Shown here: positions 15,221-23,884 of the stretch, piece after piece | Layout of the letters: every line of letters starts with the position of its first letter | How positions within the stretch are numbered: the first letter of the stretch is position 1 | Source: DASXAI01 sp963728985 | Lineage (GTDB): Bacteria > Actinomycetota > Acidimicrobiia > Acidimicrobiales > Ilumatobacteraceae | Length of the DNA: 64,000 nt | Assembly: GCA_963728985.1 (NCBI GenBank) | Contig: CAVSME010000006.1 | Span: 186,001-250,000, forward strand | Direction: 5' to 3' | The notes under the pieces: model-generated | The model's input: the letters and a program-made list of their open reading frames with translations, nothing else | The model's database searches: none | What the model was told of the DNA's origin: nothing | Translations under genes and position numbers: made by a program

Positions 15221-16048
15221 GACGAGCTCGATCGACGGGTCGCTCTGATCACGGGCGCGGGTCGCGGCCAGGGCCGGTCTCACGCGTTGACGCTGGCCGC
15301 CGCTGGCGCTGACATCGTGGTGACCGACGTGTGCCACGACATCGACTCGGTGCCGTACGGGTTGGCCGATGAGCACGACCTCGCCGAGACGGTGCAGCTC
15401 GTCGAGAAGCTCGGACGTCGCGCTGTCGCCGTCGAGGCCGACGTGCGCGACCGCAGCGCCATGGAACGAGTCGTCGAGCAGTCGTTGGACGGGTACGGCC
15501 AGCTCGACATCGTGGTCGCGAACGCCGGCATCTGTGGCTTCGGCACGATGCCGTCGCTGACGGAGGCGCAGTGGAACGACATGGTGGCCGTGAACCTGAC
15601 CGGCGTGTTCAACACGTTCCGGGCCGTCGTCCCGCACATGATCGAGCGCGGCTACGGCCGCCTCATCGCCATCTCGTCGGGAGCGGGCCGCATGGGCGTC
15701 CCCAACCTCTCGCACTACGCCGCCAGCAAGTGGGGGCTGATCGGCTTCGTGAAGTCGGTCGCTCTCGAGGTCGCACCGCACGCCATCACCGCCAACGTCG
15801 TCTGCCCCACCACCGTCGACACGCCGATGGTGCACAACGAGGCGCTCTACTCACTGTTCGCGCCGGACATCACGGCGCCGACCAAGGAGCTGGTGCAGCC
15901 CCGCTACGAGACGATGAACCCGATGCGCGTCGCGTGGCTCGACCCGCAGGAGATCTCCAACGCCGTTCTGTTCCTCGCCTCCGATCGGAGTCAGTTCATC
16001 TCGGGCGAAACGATCGAGGTGTCCGCAGGCGGGAGCGCGCAACGTTGA
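15218..16048 (+). CDS. SDR family oxidoreductase (mycofactocin-type), CTG start
   Basis: A 276-aa short-chain dehydrogenase. The N-terminus reads LDELDRRVALITGAGRGQG; GAGRGQG at residues 13-19 with a Gln is typical of the mycofactocin-associated SDR group. ANAG is near residue 93, catalytic Ser in AISSGAGR near 146 and HYAASK (Tyr, Lys) near 163-168. The C-terminal SGETIEVSAGG is also typical. Starting at the first ATG (15287) would delete the cofactor motif, so the CTG at 15218 with its strong RBS is preferred. An LLM oxidoreductase follows 37 bp downstream. Confidence 0.88.
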   Translation: MDELDRRVALITGAGRGQGRSHALTLAAAGADIVVTDVCHDIDSVPYGLADEHDLAETVQLVEKLGRRAVAVEADVRDRSAMERVVEQSLDGYGQLDIVVANAGICGFGTMPSLTEAQWNDMVAVNLTGVFNTFRAVVPHMIERGYGRLIAISSGAGRMGVPNLSHYAASKWGLIGFVKSVALEVAPHAITANVVCPTTVDTPMVHNEALYSLFAPDITAPTKELVQPRYETMNPMRVAWLDPQEISNAVLFLASDRSQFISGETIEVSAGGSAQR

Positions 16049-16085
16049 AGCAGTTGCCAGCCGTCGAGCACGAAGGAGTCCAGCA

Positions 16086-17015
16086 GTGCGCATCGGCGCC
16101 AACCTGATCACCAACGACACGACGATCTCGATCCTCGACGTCGCCCCTCGCGTCGAGGCGGCCGGGCTCGACTGCATCTTCCAAGGCGAGCACTCGCACA
16201 TCCCGGTCGAGACCGTGTTCCCGATGTTCGAGGGCGAGGTGCCGGACTTCTACAAGCGGTTCCCCGATCTCTTCGTGACGATGGCGGCTGCGGCGGCGCT
16301 CACCAGCACCTTGCGCCTCGGCACCGGCGTCGTGCTGGTCGCCGAGCATCAGCCGCTGCGGCTGGCCAAGGCGGTCGCGTCGCTCGACGCGTTGTCGGGT
16401 GGCCGCGTCGACTTCGGTGTGGGCTATGGCTGGAACGGACCCGAGATGGCCAACAACGGTGTCGATCCCACGAAGCGGGGCGACGTGTTCCGCGAGAACC
16501 TCGCCATCATCCGCGACCTGTGGTCCGACGACGTGGTGGGCCACAAGGGTGAGTACACGTCGTTCACCCCGTCGTGGTCGCTGCCCAAGCCGGTGCAGAC
16601 CGCGAGCCGCCCTGGACCGCCCATCCTCATCGGCGCCGCCGCCACCAAGCGCACGTTCCGCCACGTGCTCGAGCTGGCCGACGGCTGGTACCCGCTCACC
16701 GGGCCCACGCTCCTGGAGGACGCCGCCCGCCTGCGGGCCGCCGCCGCCGAGCAGGGCCGCTCGGTGGAGGTCTCCGTCTGTGAGATGGCCGGCCAGATGG
16801 CGGGCGTGCCGTGGTACTGCGACGAGGCCGCCGCCCGCCGGGGCCTTACCGACCTGGTGCAGCAGTACGCCGACGCCGGCATCGACCGCATGGTCATCGG
16901 CGTGCCGGTCGACTCCGTGGGTCATCTCGAAGATGCCCTCGCCGTGCTGGCCGGGCTGTGCACCACCGCCAGCCGGGACAGTGATCGCTCACCAGCTCCT
17001 TCCGTACGGGGGTAA
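16086..17015 (+). CDS. LLM class F420-dependent oxidoreductase
   Basis: A 309-aa luciferase-like TIM barrel, GTG start with AAGGAG nine bases upstream. GLDCIFQGEHSHIPVE, LRLGTGVVLVAEHQPLRLAK and SGGRVDFGVGYGWNG are standard for the TIGR03619-like F420 group. It probably catalyses a hydride transfer or oxidation on a substrate handled by the neighbouring SDR, esterase and CoA-transferases. Only 3 bp separate its stop from the downstream esterase start, so this is a tight operon. Confidence 0.91.
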   Translation: MRIGANLITNDTTISILDVAPRVEAAGLDCIFQGEHSHIPVETVFPMFEGEVPDFYKRFPDLFVTMAAAAALTSTLRLGTGVVLVAEHQPLRLAKAVASLDALSGGRVDFGVGYGWNGPEMANNGVDPTKRGDVFRENLAIIRDLWSDDVVGHKGEYTSFTPSWSLPKPVQTASRPGPPILIGAAATKRTFRHVLELADGWYPLTGPTLLEDAARLRAAAAEQGRSVEVSVCEMAGQMAGVPWYCDEAAARRGLTDLVQQYADAGIDRMVIGVPVDSVGHLEDALAVLAGLCTTASRDSDRSPAPSVRG

Positions 17016-17018
17016 CCA

Positions 17019-17981
17019 ATGCACGTCGACGAGTCGTTGCTCGCCCACGTCGAGGACACTCGACGTTTCAACGAGCAGTTCATGGCGGCCATGGCCGCCA
17101 GCCCACTTGGCTTCGCCACCGCCGAGGACGCCCTCCGCACGCGCGCCGTGCTCGACGCCGCCGTGCAGCCACTGCCCCCCGACCGGTTGCAGCCGCAGGT
17201 GCTGCGCGTCGGCGCCGCCGATCCGGCGGTGGAGGTGCGGGTGTTCGTGCCCGAGCGTCCGCAGGGCGTGTGCATCGAGTTCCACGCCGGCGCCTGGATC
17301 ATCGGCTCGGCCCGCGCCGGTGACGATCGCAGCGCCGAGATCGCCGAGCGCTGCTCGGTCGCCGTGGTCAGCGTCGAGTACCGCATGGTGCCCGAGGCGC
17401 TGCCGCCAGCCCAGCTCGAGGACGCCATCAACGTCATCAACTGGGTGCGCACCAATGGCCGGGACCTCGTGGGCGGCGGGCCCATCGTGCTCATCGGGGA
17501 GTCGGCCGGCTCCACCCTCGCCGTGCTCAGCCTGGTGGCACTGCGGGAGCAGGGCCGGCTGGGGACGGACATCGTCGGCACGGCGCTCGCCTACGGCCTC
17601 TACGACGTCTCCGGTGGGCCCAGCCAGCGTCTCGACACCGGCGCGCTGGCCGTCTTCAACGACGCTCAGTCGCTGGTGTATCCCGGGCTCACGATCGAGC
17701 AGCGCCGAGTGCCGTCGATCTCGCCGCTGTACGCCGATCTCTCGTCGCTGCCTCCAGCGCTGTTCTCGGTCGGCACCGCCGACGCCCTGATCGACGACAC
17801 CCTCTTCATGTACGAGCGATGGACGGCGGCCGGCAACGACGCCCAGCTCGACGTGTACCCCGAGGCGTTGCACGGCTTCGACATGTTCCCCACGACGATG
17901 GCCACGGAGGCCCGCCGCCGCATCGATGCCTTCATCACCGCTCGCGTCGGCGCGCACCGCCCGGCGGAGGCGAATGTCTGA
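17019..17981 (+). CDS. Alpha/beta hydrolase, hormone-sensitive-lipase-like esterase
   Basis: A 320-aa esterase of the HSL/Est family. The oxyanion-hole motif, normally HGGGW, reads HAGAW at residues 89-93, which is a notable variant. The nucleophile is S162 in IGESAGS, the acid lies in DALIDD (about 250) and the His in LHGFDMF (about 286). ATG with GGGGGT upstream. Its last 8 nt overlap the start of the first CoA-transferase. A plausible role is hydrolysis of an ester before CoA activation. Confidence 0.9.
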   Translation: MHVDESLLAHVEDTRRFNEQFMAAMAASPLGFATAEDALRTRAVLDAAVQPLPPDRLQPQVLRVGAADPAVEVRVFVPERPQGVCIEFHAGAWIIGSARAGDDRSAEIAERCSVAVVSVEYRMVPEALPPAQLEDAINVINWVRTNGRDLVGGGPIVLIGESAGSTLAVLSLVALREQGRLGTDIVGTALAYGLYDVSGGPSQRLDTGALAVFNDAQSLVYPGLTIEQRRVPSISPLYADLSSLPPALFSVGTADALIDDTLFMYERWTAAGNDAQLDVYPEALHGFDMFPTTMATEARRRIDAFITARVGAHRPAEANV

Positions 17982-19155
17982 TCGATCCCCCGTGGGAGCA
18001 GGGCCGTTCCGGGGTCTGCGGGTCCTCGACCTCGCCGCGCCTGTGAGCGCGTACTGCGGCCGCATCCTCGCCGGGTACGGCGCCGATGTCGTGCGCCTGG
18101 AACGGCCGGGCACCGCGGTGGACGTCGCCGATCGACGCGCCGTCTGGCTCGATGCGTGGTACGCGGCCGGCTGCCGGCGGGCCACGCTCGACGTCACCGA
18201 CGATCGGGCGGCACCGCTGCTGGCCGCGCTGGCCGCCACCGTGGACGTCGTGATCGCCTCGCCCACCGCGACCACGCCGGTCACCGGCTTCGTCGACGAC
18301 CCGCTCGGCCTCGCGTGGTGCGGGTCGTCGGTCGTTACGTGCTTCCTCACGCCGTTCGGCGCCACCGGCCCGCTGCGCAACTGGCGCGCCACGCCGCTCA
18401 CCGCTCACGCCATGAGCGGCCTCATGTACGCCGTGGGCCCCGAGGAAGGGCCGCCGCTGTCGATGCCGGGTCGCCAGCTGTGGGACGAGGCCGGCGTTCG
18501 GGCTGCCGTCTGCATCACGGCTGCCCTCCATGAGCGGCCACGGGTGGGTGGTCAGGTGCTCGACATCGCTGCTCACGAGATCATGGCCAGTCAAGACGAC
18601 ATGATCCATCGCTTCTCGGTGGCTGGCCTCGTGATGCAGCGCCGGGCCAACTTCGCCCCGCCGCCGAGCGGGACGTGGCGGGTGGCCGACGGGGTCATCG
18701 ACATCGCCGTGAACACGCCCGGTCACTGGGAGTCGTTCGTGAAGACGATGGGTGCACCGCCCGAACTGACCGACGAGATGTGGCGCGACCGGGCCATGCG
18801 CATCCAGCTCCACGACGTGCTGAGCGAGACGGTCGCGCGCCTCCTCGCCACGCGCCAGCGCGAGGAGCTGATCGCCGAGGGCCAGGCCAACGGCATGCCA
18901 TGCTCGGCGTTGAACACGCCCGAGGAGTTCGTCGCCGACCTCCGCATCGACGAGCGCCGGCCGCTCGGCACGATGACCCACCCCGACCTCGGCCAGTGCG
19001 AGGTGCCGGGTCCGCCCATCCACGTGGAGGGCGACTTCTACGAGCGCGATCTGGTGACGGTGCCCGCCGGTACCCACACGACAGCGGTCTTCGTCGACGA
19101 GCTCGGCCACACCGCCGACGAGGTCGCCCGGTGGCGGGAGGACGGCCTTGTCTGA
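17974..19155 (+). CDS. CaiB/BaiF family CoA-transferase, first of tandem pair
   Basis: A 393-aa class III CoA-transferase. GLRVLDLAAPVSAYCGRILAGYGADVVRLE is the family N-terminus (broken here by its known pattern of RVLDL…LAxxGADV). The putative catalytic Asp lies in LWDEAGV (about residue 169), aligned with the usual DLxxG position. The ATG at 17974 overlaps the esterase stop by 8 nt. A second, divergent paralogue starts within its last codons. Two adjacent unequal copies recall two-subunit enzymes such as BbsEF. Confidence 0.9.
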   Translation: MSDRSPVGAGPFRGLRVLDLAAPVSAYCGRILAGYGADVVRLERPGTAVDVADRRAVWLDAWYAAGCRRATLDVTDDRAAPLLAALAATVDVVIASPTATTPVTGFVDDPLGLAWCGSSVVTCFLTPFGATGPLRNWRATPLTAHAMSGLMYAVGPEEGPPLSMPGRQLWDEAGVRAAVCITAALHERPRVGGQVLDIAAHEIMASQDDMIHRFSVAGLVMQRRANFAPPPSGTWRVADGVIDIAVNTPGHWESFVKTMGAPPELTDEMWRDRAMRIQLHDVLSETVARLLATRQREELIAEGQANGMPCSALNTPEEFVADLRIDERRPLGTMTHPDLGQCEVPGPPIHVEGDFYERDLVTVPAGTHTTAVFVDELGHTADEVARWREDGLV

Positions 19156-20359
19156 TCGACCGCTCGCCGACCTCCGGGTGCTGACCTTCGGCGCCTTCGT
19201 GGCCGGGAACACCGCCGCGCTCATCCTCGCCGAGCTCGGCATGGATGTGGTGAAGATCGAGTCACGGGTGCGGCCAGAGGCCCTGCGCAACACGTACTTC
19301 CTCGACCATCCCGACACACGCGAGCCGTCCGGCGTGCCCACCACGGCGCTCTACGGCGGCCTCGCCCGCAGCGTCCGCAGCGTTTCCATCGAGCTCGGTG
19401 CACCAGGCGGCCCGGACGTGTTCCGCCGGCTGGCGGCGACGGCCGACGTGGTCGTCGAGAACTTCCGGCCCCGCGTGCTCGATCGCTTCGGCTGCGGCTT
19501 CGACGACCTGCGGGCGCTGAACCCGCGGCTGTCGATGCTGTCGATCTCCGGCTACGGCCGCACGGGTCGGCGATCCAGCTATGCCGCCTACGCCACCAAC
19601 ATCAGCAACCACGTGGGCCTGAGCTCGGCGTGGGGGCACACCCACGGCTACCACTTCGACTACGTCGCCGGCTATCACGGTGCGCTCGGTGTGCTCGGCG
19701 CGCTGCGTGAGGCCGAGATGACGGGCACGGGGGTGCACCTCGATCTCGCCCAGGTCGAGTCAGGCGCCAGTGTGATGATGCCGATCCTCGTCGATCAGCT
19801 CGCCACCGGCGTCGCCTACGAGCGGCGCGACAACGTGGTGCCGGGCTCGATCTTCAGCGCGGTCGTGGGCTGCGCCGGCGCCGACCGCTGGTTGGTCGTG
19901 GAAGCAGTCGACAGCGCCGACTGGGAGCGGCTGTGCGCCGTGCTCGAGGTACGAGCATCGTCGGAGCCGCTGCCCGCCGAGGTCGACGCCGTCCGCATGG
20001 CGCTGGGGGAGTGGGCCGCCACGCGGACGCCGTACCAGGCGGCACACATGTTGCAGCGCGCCGGCGTACCGGCCGCCCCCGTGCAAGACGCTTCCGACCT
20101 GGCCCGCGACCCGCAGCTGCGGGCTCGCGGGTTCATCGTGGAGATCGATCATCCTGATCTCGGTCGCATCGAATATCCCGGTGCGATCGAACGGACGGTG
20201 CAGCCGACCGGTGGCGTGAAGGGGTCTGTGCCCCGCCTCGGCGAGCACACACGCGAGGTCCTCGCCGAATGGGCGGGCATCGAAGGCCCGGAGGTCGAGG
20301 CCCTCGCGGATCGGGGAGCCGTATGGCTCCCGGAGAAAGAGCAAAACCACCGCAGTTGA
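19148..20359 (+). CDS. CaiB/BaiF family CoA-transferase, second of tandem pair
   Basis: A 403-aa class III CoA-transferase starting at TTG 19148, overlapping the upstream stop by 8 nt. It has RVLTFGAFVAGNTAA, LGMDVVKIES, VVENFRPRVLDRFG and ISGYGRTG, all family landmarks, and a catalytic Asp candidate in HFDYVAGYHG (about 178). It is only distantly similar to the 393-aa partner. The pair probably transfers CoA between a dicarboxylic or aromatic acid and an acyl-CoA donor; the substrate is unknown. It is the last gene before the transporter operon. Confidence 0.91.
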   Translation: MSDRPLADLRVLTFGAFVAGNTAALILAELGMDVVKIESRVRPEALRNTYFLDHPDTREPSGVPTTALYGGLARSVRSVSIELGAPGGPDVFRRLAATADVVVENFRPRVLDRFGCGFDDLRALNPRLSMLSISGYGRTGRRSSYAAYATNISNHVGLSSAWGHTHGYHFDYVAGYHGALGVLGALREAEMTGTGVHLDLAQVESGASVMMPILVDQLATGVAYERRDNVVPGSIFSAVVGCAGADRWLVVEAVDSADWERLCAVLEVRASSEPLPAEVDAVRMALGEWAATRTPYQAAHMLQRAGVPAAPVQDASDLARDPQLRARGFIVEIDHPDLGRIEYPGAIERTVQPTGGVKGSVPRLGEHTREVLAEWAGIEGPEVEALADRGAVWLPEKEQNHRS

Positions 20360-20384
20360 TTTTGAGACTATCTCGCACAATACA

Positions 20385-20398
20385 GTATCGTCAGATAC
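20385..20398. promoter_or_regulatory. Inverted repeat GTATC-N4-GATAC, candidate operator
   Basis: A perfect 5-bp inverted repeat with 4-bp spacer lies in a locally AT-rich stretch (20355-20400) 54 bp before the binding-protein start. The adjacent CAATACAGTAT offers possible -10 hexamers, with TTGATT/TTGAGA upstream. It could be an operator for the GntR or MarR regulators of the island. No second copy was found by eye. Confidence 0.4.
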
Positions 20399-20451
20399 GA
20401 CTCCCATCGGGGAATGTGGAGTACGGGTGCGCCGCCAAAGGGGGATCAAGG

Positions 20452-21852
20452 ATGAGTGTCCGAGGCAGGGTCCGCGCCGTAGGCGTGGACGAGCGAGCGG
20501 TATCCAGTCGCAGGAAGCTGCGCTTCCGGATGGGTGTTGCGTTCTGCAGCGCGTCGTTGGTCGTCGTCGCGGCCGCCTGCGGTAGTGACAACAGCTCGAG
20601 CGGAAGCGCGGCGACCACGGCGGCGGCCGCGGCCACGACCGCGGCGAGCGCGGCGACCACGGCGGGTGGCTCGACGGCCACGACGGCGTCATCGTCGTCG
20701 GGTACGTCGGCGCCGGCCAGCAGTGTCGCCAGTGATGGCTCGACGATCAAGATCGGGTGGCTCGGCCCGCAGTCGGGCGCGCTGGCGTCGACCTTCGCCC
20801 CCGCCCTCACCGGCATCCAGACGTATGTGAAGTACTGGAACGACCAGGGTGGCGTGAACGGGCACAAGCTGGAGCTGTCGGTGTACGACACGCAGAGCAA
20901 CTCCAGCGCCGTCCTCGCCAGCGCCCGCAAGGCGGTCGGCGACGGCGTCCAGGCGCTCATGTCGAACGACGTCTACTTCGACACCGCGGCGCCGTACCTG
21001 GCCGAGCAGAAGATCCCGGTCTTCGGCTTCGGCATCAGCCTCGGCTTCTACGGGCCTGACAAGCAGACGTTCTTCTCACCGATGGGCAACTGGATCGCCT
21101 TCCAGAGCAACGTCGGCATGAAGTACCTCGTCGACCAGGGCCACAAGAAGATCGCCGTCCTGTCCGACCCGAACCCGGGCAACGCCAATGCCGCCCACGC
21201 CATCGCCAACGCCGTGCCGACCGTCGGCGGGCAGCTCATCTACGAGAACTACGGCGTTGACGACACCAACTCCGGCGCACTGCTGGCCGTCGCCCAAGCG
21301 GCCAAGGACGCCGGTGCCGAAGCCGTGTACACCAACTTCTACGGCACGGCGCCCGCCCAGCTGCAGGCGAACCTGAACCAGATCGACGCCAACGCCGTCG
21401 TGCTGAACGGCTCGCTCGGCTACTCGCCGGACATCCCCAAGCAGTTCGGGTCGTCCGTCGAAGGGCTGACGTCGGAGGTCTTCACGGCCACGTGGCTGAG
21501 CCCGGCGATCCCCGGCGTCAAGTCGTACATGGACGCCATGAAGAAGTACGCGCCGGACAGCCTCGAGAACAACTCGGCCCTCACCGGCTGGGCCACGATG
21601 CTGCTGTTCGGTGGCGCCATCGAGAAGGTCGCCGGTCAGGCGCCCTCCCGGGAGAACATCGCCGCCGCCGCCAACACGCTGAAGAACTTCGACGGCGACG
21701 GTCTCATGCAGCCGGTGACGTTCCCCGACATGCACGAGTCCATGGCTCCGTGCATGGGGTTCGGTCAGGTCAAGACCGGTGCGTGGCAGCTCACCGCCGG
21801 CACCGACACCAACCCGTTCCTCTGTGGAACACCGGTGGCCGCCACCGGCTGA
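20452..21852 (+). CDS. Branched-chain amino-acid-type ABC transporter binding lipoprotein
   Basis: A 466-aa extracellular lipoprotein. The lipobox VAAAC gives lipid-anchored C43, preceded by a long basic N-region and hydrophobic core (27-42). An Ala/Thr/Ser linker spans residues about 46-92. The periplasmic-binding fold type 1 (LivJ) follows, starting TIKIGWLGPQSGALA. The ATG at 20452 has a strong GGGGGATCAAG ribosome-binding site. It feeds the permease/ATPase genes downstream. An intercistronic hairpin after its stop may keep its message more abundant than that of the membrane parts. The ligand is probably an acidic or hydrophobic catabolite and not necessarily an amino acid. Confidence 0.92.
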   Translation: MSVRGRVRAVGVDERAVSSRRKLRFRMGVAFCSASLVVVAAACGSDNSSSGSAATTAAAAATTAASAATTAGGSTATTASSSSGTSAPASSVASDGSTIKIGWLGPQSGALASTFAPALTGIQTYVKYWNDQGGVNGHKLELSVYDTQSNSSAVLASARKAVGDGVQALMSNDVYFDTAAPYLAEQKIPVFGFGISLGFYGPDKQTFFSPMGNWIAFQSNVGMKYLVDQGHKKIAVLSDPNPGNANAAHAIANAVPTVGGQLIYENYGVDDTNSGALLAVAQAAKDAGAEAVYTNFYGTAPAQLQANLNQIDANAVVLNGSLGYSPDIPKQFGSSVEGLTSEVFTATWLSPAIPGVKSYMDAMKKYAPDSLENNSALTGWATMLLFGGAIEKVAGQAPSRENIAAAANTLKNFDGDGLMQPVTFPDMHESMAPCMGFGQVKTGAWQLTAGTDTNPFLCGTPVAATG

Positions 21853-21858
21853 CGCCAC

Positions 21859-21894
21859 GGTCGGAGCTGCCTCCGAGAGGGGGCAGCTCCGACC
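21859..21894 (+). terminator. 13-bp perfect stem between binding protein and permease
   Basis: GGTCGGAGCTGCC (21859-21871) pairs fully with 21882-21894 around a 10-nt loop, seven bases after the binding-protein stop. There is no T-run, so it is more likely a partial attenuator or 3'-end mRNA-stabilising hairpin than a full terminator. The permease RBS begins about 22 bp later. Confidence 0.7.
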
Positions 21895-21931
21895 GCCCAT
21901 CGGCAGCACGAGCACGAAGGGGAACAACCGC

Positions 21932-23884
21932 TTGTCGTACATCTATCCGGGCATCGTGATCGGTGCGCTGTACGCCCTCCTGGGCGGCAGTCTCACGCTG
22001 ACCTACAGCCTGACCGGCGTGATCAACCTGGCCGTCGGCGCGATGACCTACGCCAGCGCGTATCTCTTCTACCACTTGGTCACCGTCGACGGCTGGCCGC
22101 TGTGGATGGCCGGCAGCACGTGCGTCATGTCCTCGATCGTGCTCGGCTACATCGTCTGGTTGCTCATCTTCCGGAACCTCGAGAAGAAGAACCTGGTGGT
22201 CCAGCTGACCGCCACCATCGGTCTCGCGGTGGCGATACCGGCGCTGATGCAACTGCTCCTGCCGCTCGACACCGTGTACCAGACGCCCGGCATCCTGCCG
22301 GACGGCTTCCACGTCTACTCCTGGGGCTCCTTCAACACGACCAGGGACCAGCTGGCGGCCGTGCTCGGTGCCGCCGCGTGCATCGTCGTGCTCGTCATCC
22401 TCGTCGAGAAGTCGCGCTTCGGCCTGTCGGCCCGGGCCGTCGTCGATCGGCCCCCGTTCGCGGAAGGCGTGGGCATCAACACCACGCGGTTCGGCGCGGT
22501 GGCATGGATCATCGCCGTGGGCATGACCGGCGTGGGCGGCATCCTGCTCAGCCCGCTGATCCAGCTCGACGCCGCGCAGTACACGACGCTGTCGGTCGCC
22601 GCTCTCAGCGTCGCCCTCGTCGGCCGCTTCCGGTCGCTCACCATCACGGCACTGGCCGGCGTCGGTCTGGGCGTGGCGGCGTCGTTGCTCACCGGCTACG
22701 CGCCGGTCGGCAGCGTCATCGGCACCGGACTCGTGCCCGCCCTCCCGTTCTTCCTCCTCGTCATCCTGCTGCTCGTCGGCCGGTCGCTCGGCGGGGCCCG
22801 CCAGGACGCCGCCGCCGAGGTGGCACGTGCGGTGTGGGCCCCGATCGAGGCGCCGGCGACGACGAAGACGGGCCTGATCGTGCGGCGCGTCATCATGCTC
22901 GCCGTCGCCATCGGGTTGACGGCAGCAGCCATGTTCGCGTTCAACGACTACTGGACCGGCGTGTTCGCCGCCGGCATCTCGTTCGCGGTGATCTTCCTGG
23001 GCTTCACGGTGTCGACCGGCGAGGGCGGCATCCTGTGCCTGGGCCAGGCCGGCTTCGCCGCCGCCGGCGCCTTCGTGGCCGGCCGCCTCGCCACCGAGGC
23101 CAACATGCCGTTGATCCTCGCCGGCGCCATCGGCGTGCTGGCCGCCATGGTGTGCGGCATCATCATCGGCCTCATGGGCACCCGGCTCGACCAGGTCGGC
23201 TTCGCCCTCGTCACCCTGGCCTTCGCGCTGTTCTGCGAGAAGTTCGTCTTCAACGTCCAGTCGCTGGTGCCCCTCTCGGGTGTGCTCTACCCCGAGTTCG
23301 AGGTGTTCGGCCTGCGGGCGACGCAGAGCGCCATCCTGCTGGGCGCGGTGGTGTTCGCCATCGTGGCCGCCGTCCTCACGTGGGCCCGCAAGGGCAGATT
23401 CGGACGCCTGTGTGCCGCGGTGCGGGGCAACCCGGTCCAGGGCGAGAGCATCGGCATCAACGTACGCGGCGCCCGCGTCGCCATCTTCGCCGTGGGCTCC
23501 GCCATCGCCGGCCTCGGCGGCGTGCTCCTGGGCATCGAGCAGGGCGCCGTCGGGATCTTCGACTTCGCCCTCCTCATCGGGCTCGTGTGGCTGGCCGTCG
23601 TGGTGACGGTCGGCGTGCGCGGCTTCCGCGGCGCCCTCGTGGCCGGCATCATGTTCACGCTCTTCCCGGCGCTGTTCTCCTACGTCGACATCTCCGGCAT
23701 CGGCCAGCTGCCCACGGTGCTGTTCGGTCTCGGTGCCATCGGCCTCGCCCGTGAACCACGAGGCTTCATCTACGAGATGGAGTCGAGGATCCGGCGCAAG
23801 CGGTCTCGTCCCCCCTCGGCGTCGGCGCCGGTGGCGGCGAGGGCCGCCCCGTCGGCGGCCTCCCTCGAAAGGGTCGGGCGATGA
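21932..23884 (+). CDS. Fused LivH-LivM branched-chain-type permease
   Basis: A 650-aa membrane protein. Residues 1-295 match LivH (IYPGIVIGALYALLGGSLTLTYSLTGVINLA is the usual start of helix 1-2) and residues about 315-620 match LivM (FTVSTGEGGILCLGQAGFAAAGAFVAG region). About 16-18 hydrophobic helices are seen. In most genomes these are separate genes. The TTG start at 21932 is supported by AAGGGGAAC upstream and by the immediate beginning of the fold. The last 4 nt overlap the ATPase gene (ATGA). Confidence 0.92.
   Translation: MSYIYPGIVIGALYALLGGSLTLTYSLTGVINLAVGAMTYASAYLFYHLVTVDGWPLWMAGSTCVMSSIVLGYIVWLLIFRNLEKKNLVVQLTATIGLAVAIPALMQLLLPLDTVYQTPGILPDGFHVYSWGSFNTTRDQLAAVLGAAACIVVLVILVEKSRFGLSARAVVDRPPFAEGVGINTTRFGAVAWIIAVGMTGVGGILLSPLIQLDAAQYTTLSVAALSVALVGRFRSLTITALAGVGLGVAASLLTGYAPVGSVIGTGLVPALPFFLLVILLLVGRSLGGARQDAAAEVARAVWAPIEAPATTKTGLIVRRVIMLAVAIGLTAAAMFAFNDYWTGVFAAGISFAVIFLGFTVSTGEGGILCLGQAGFAAAGAFVAGRLATEANMPLILAGAIGVLAAMVCGIIIGLMGTRLDQVGFALVTLAFALFCEKFVFNVQSLVPLSGVLYPEFEVFGLRATQSAILLGAVVFAIVAAVLTWARKGRFGRLCAAVRGNPVQGESIGINVRGARVAIFAVGSAIAGLGGVLLGIEQGAVGIFDFALLIGLVWLAVVVTVGVRGFRGALVAGIMFTLFPALFSYVDISGIGQLPTVLFGLGAIGLAREPRGFIYEMESRIRRKRSRPPSASAPVAARAAPSAASLERVGR

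Noticed and set aside
20600..20730. Short repetitive DNA that could look like a CRISPR or tandem repeat
   Set aside because: It is the Ala/Thr linker of a lipoprotein; units are imperfect, there are no spacers, and the reading frame explains it. The same holds at 60600-60740.
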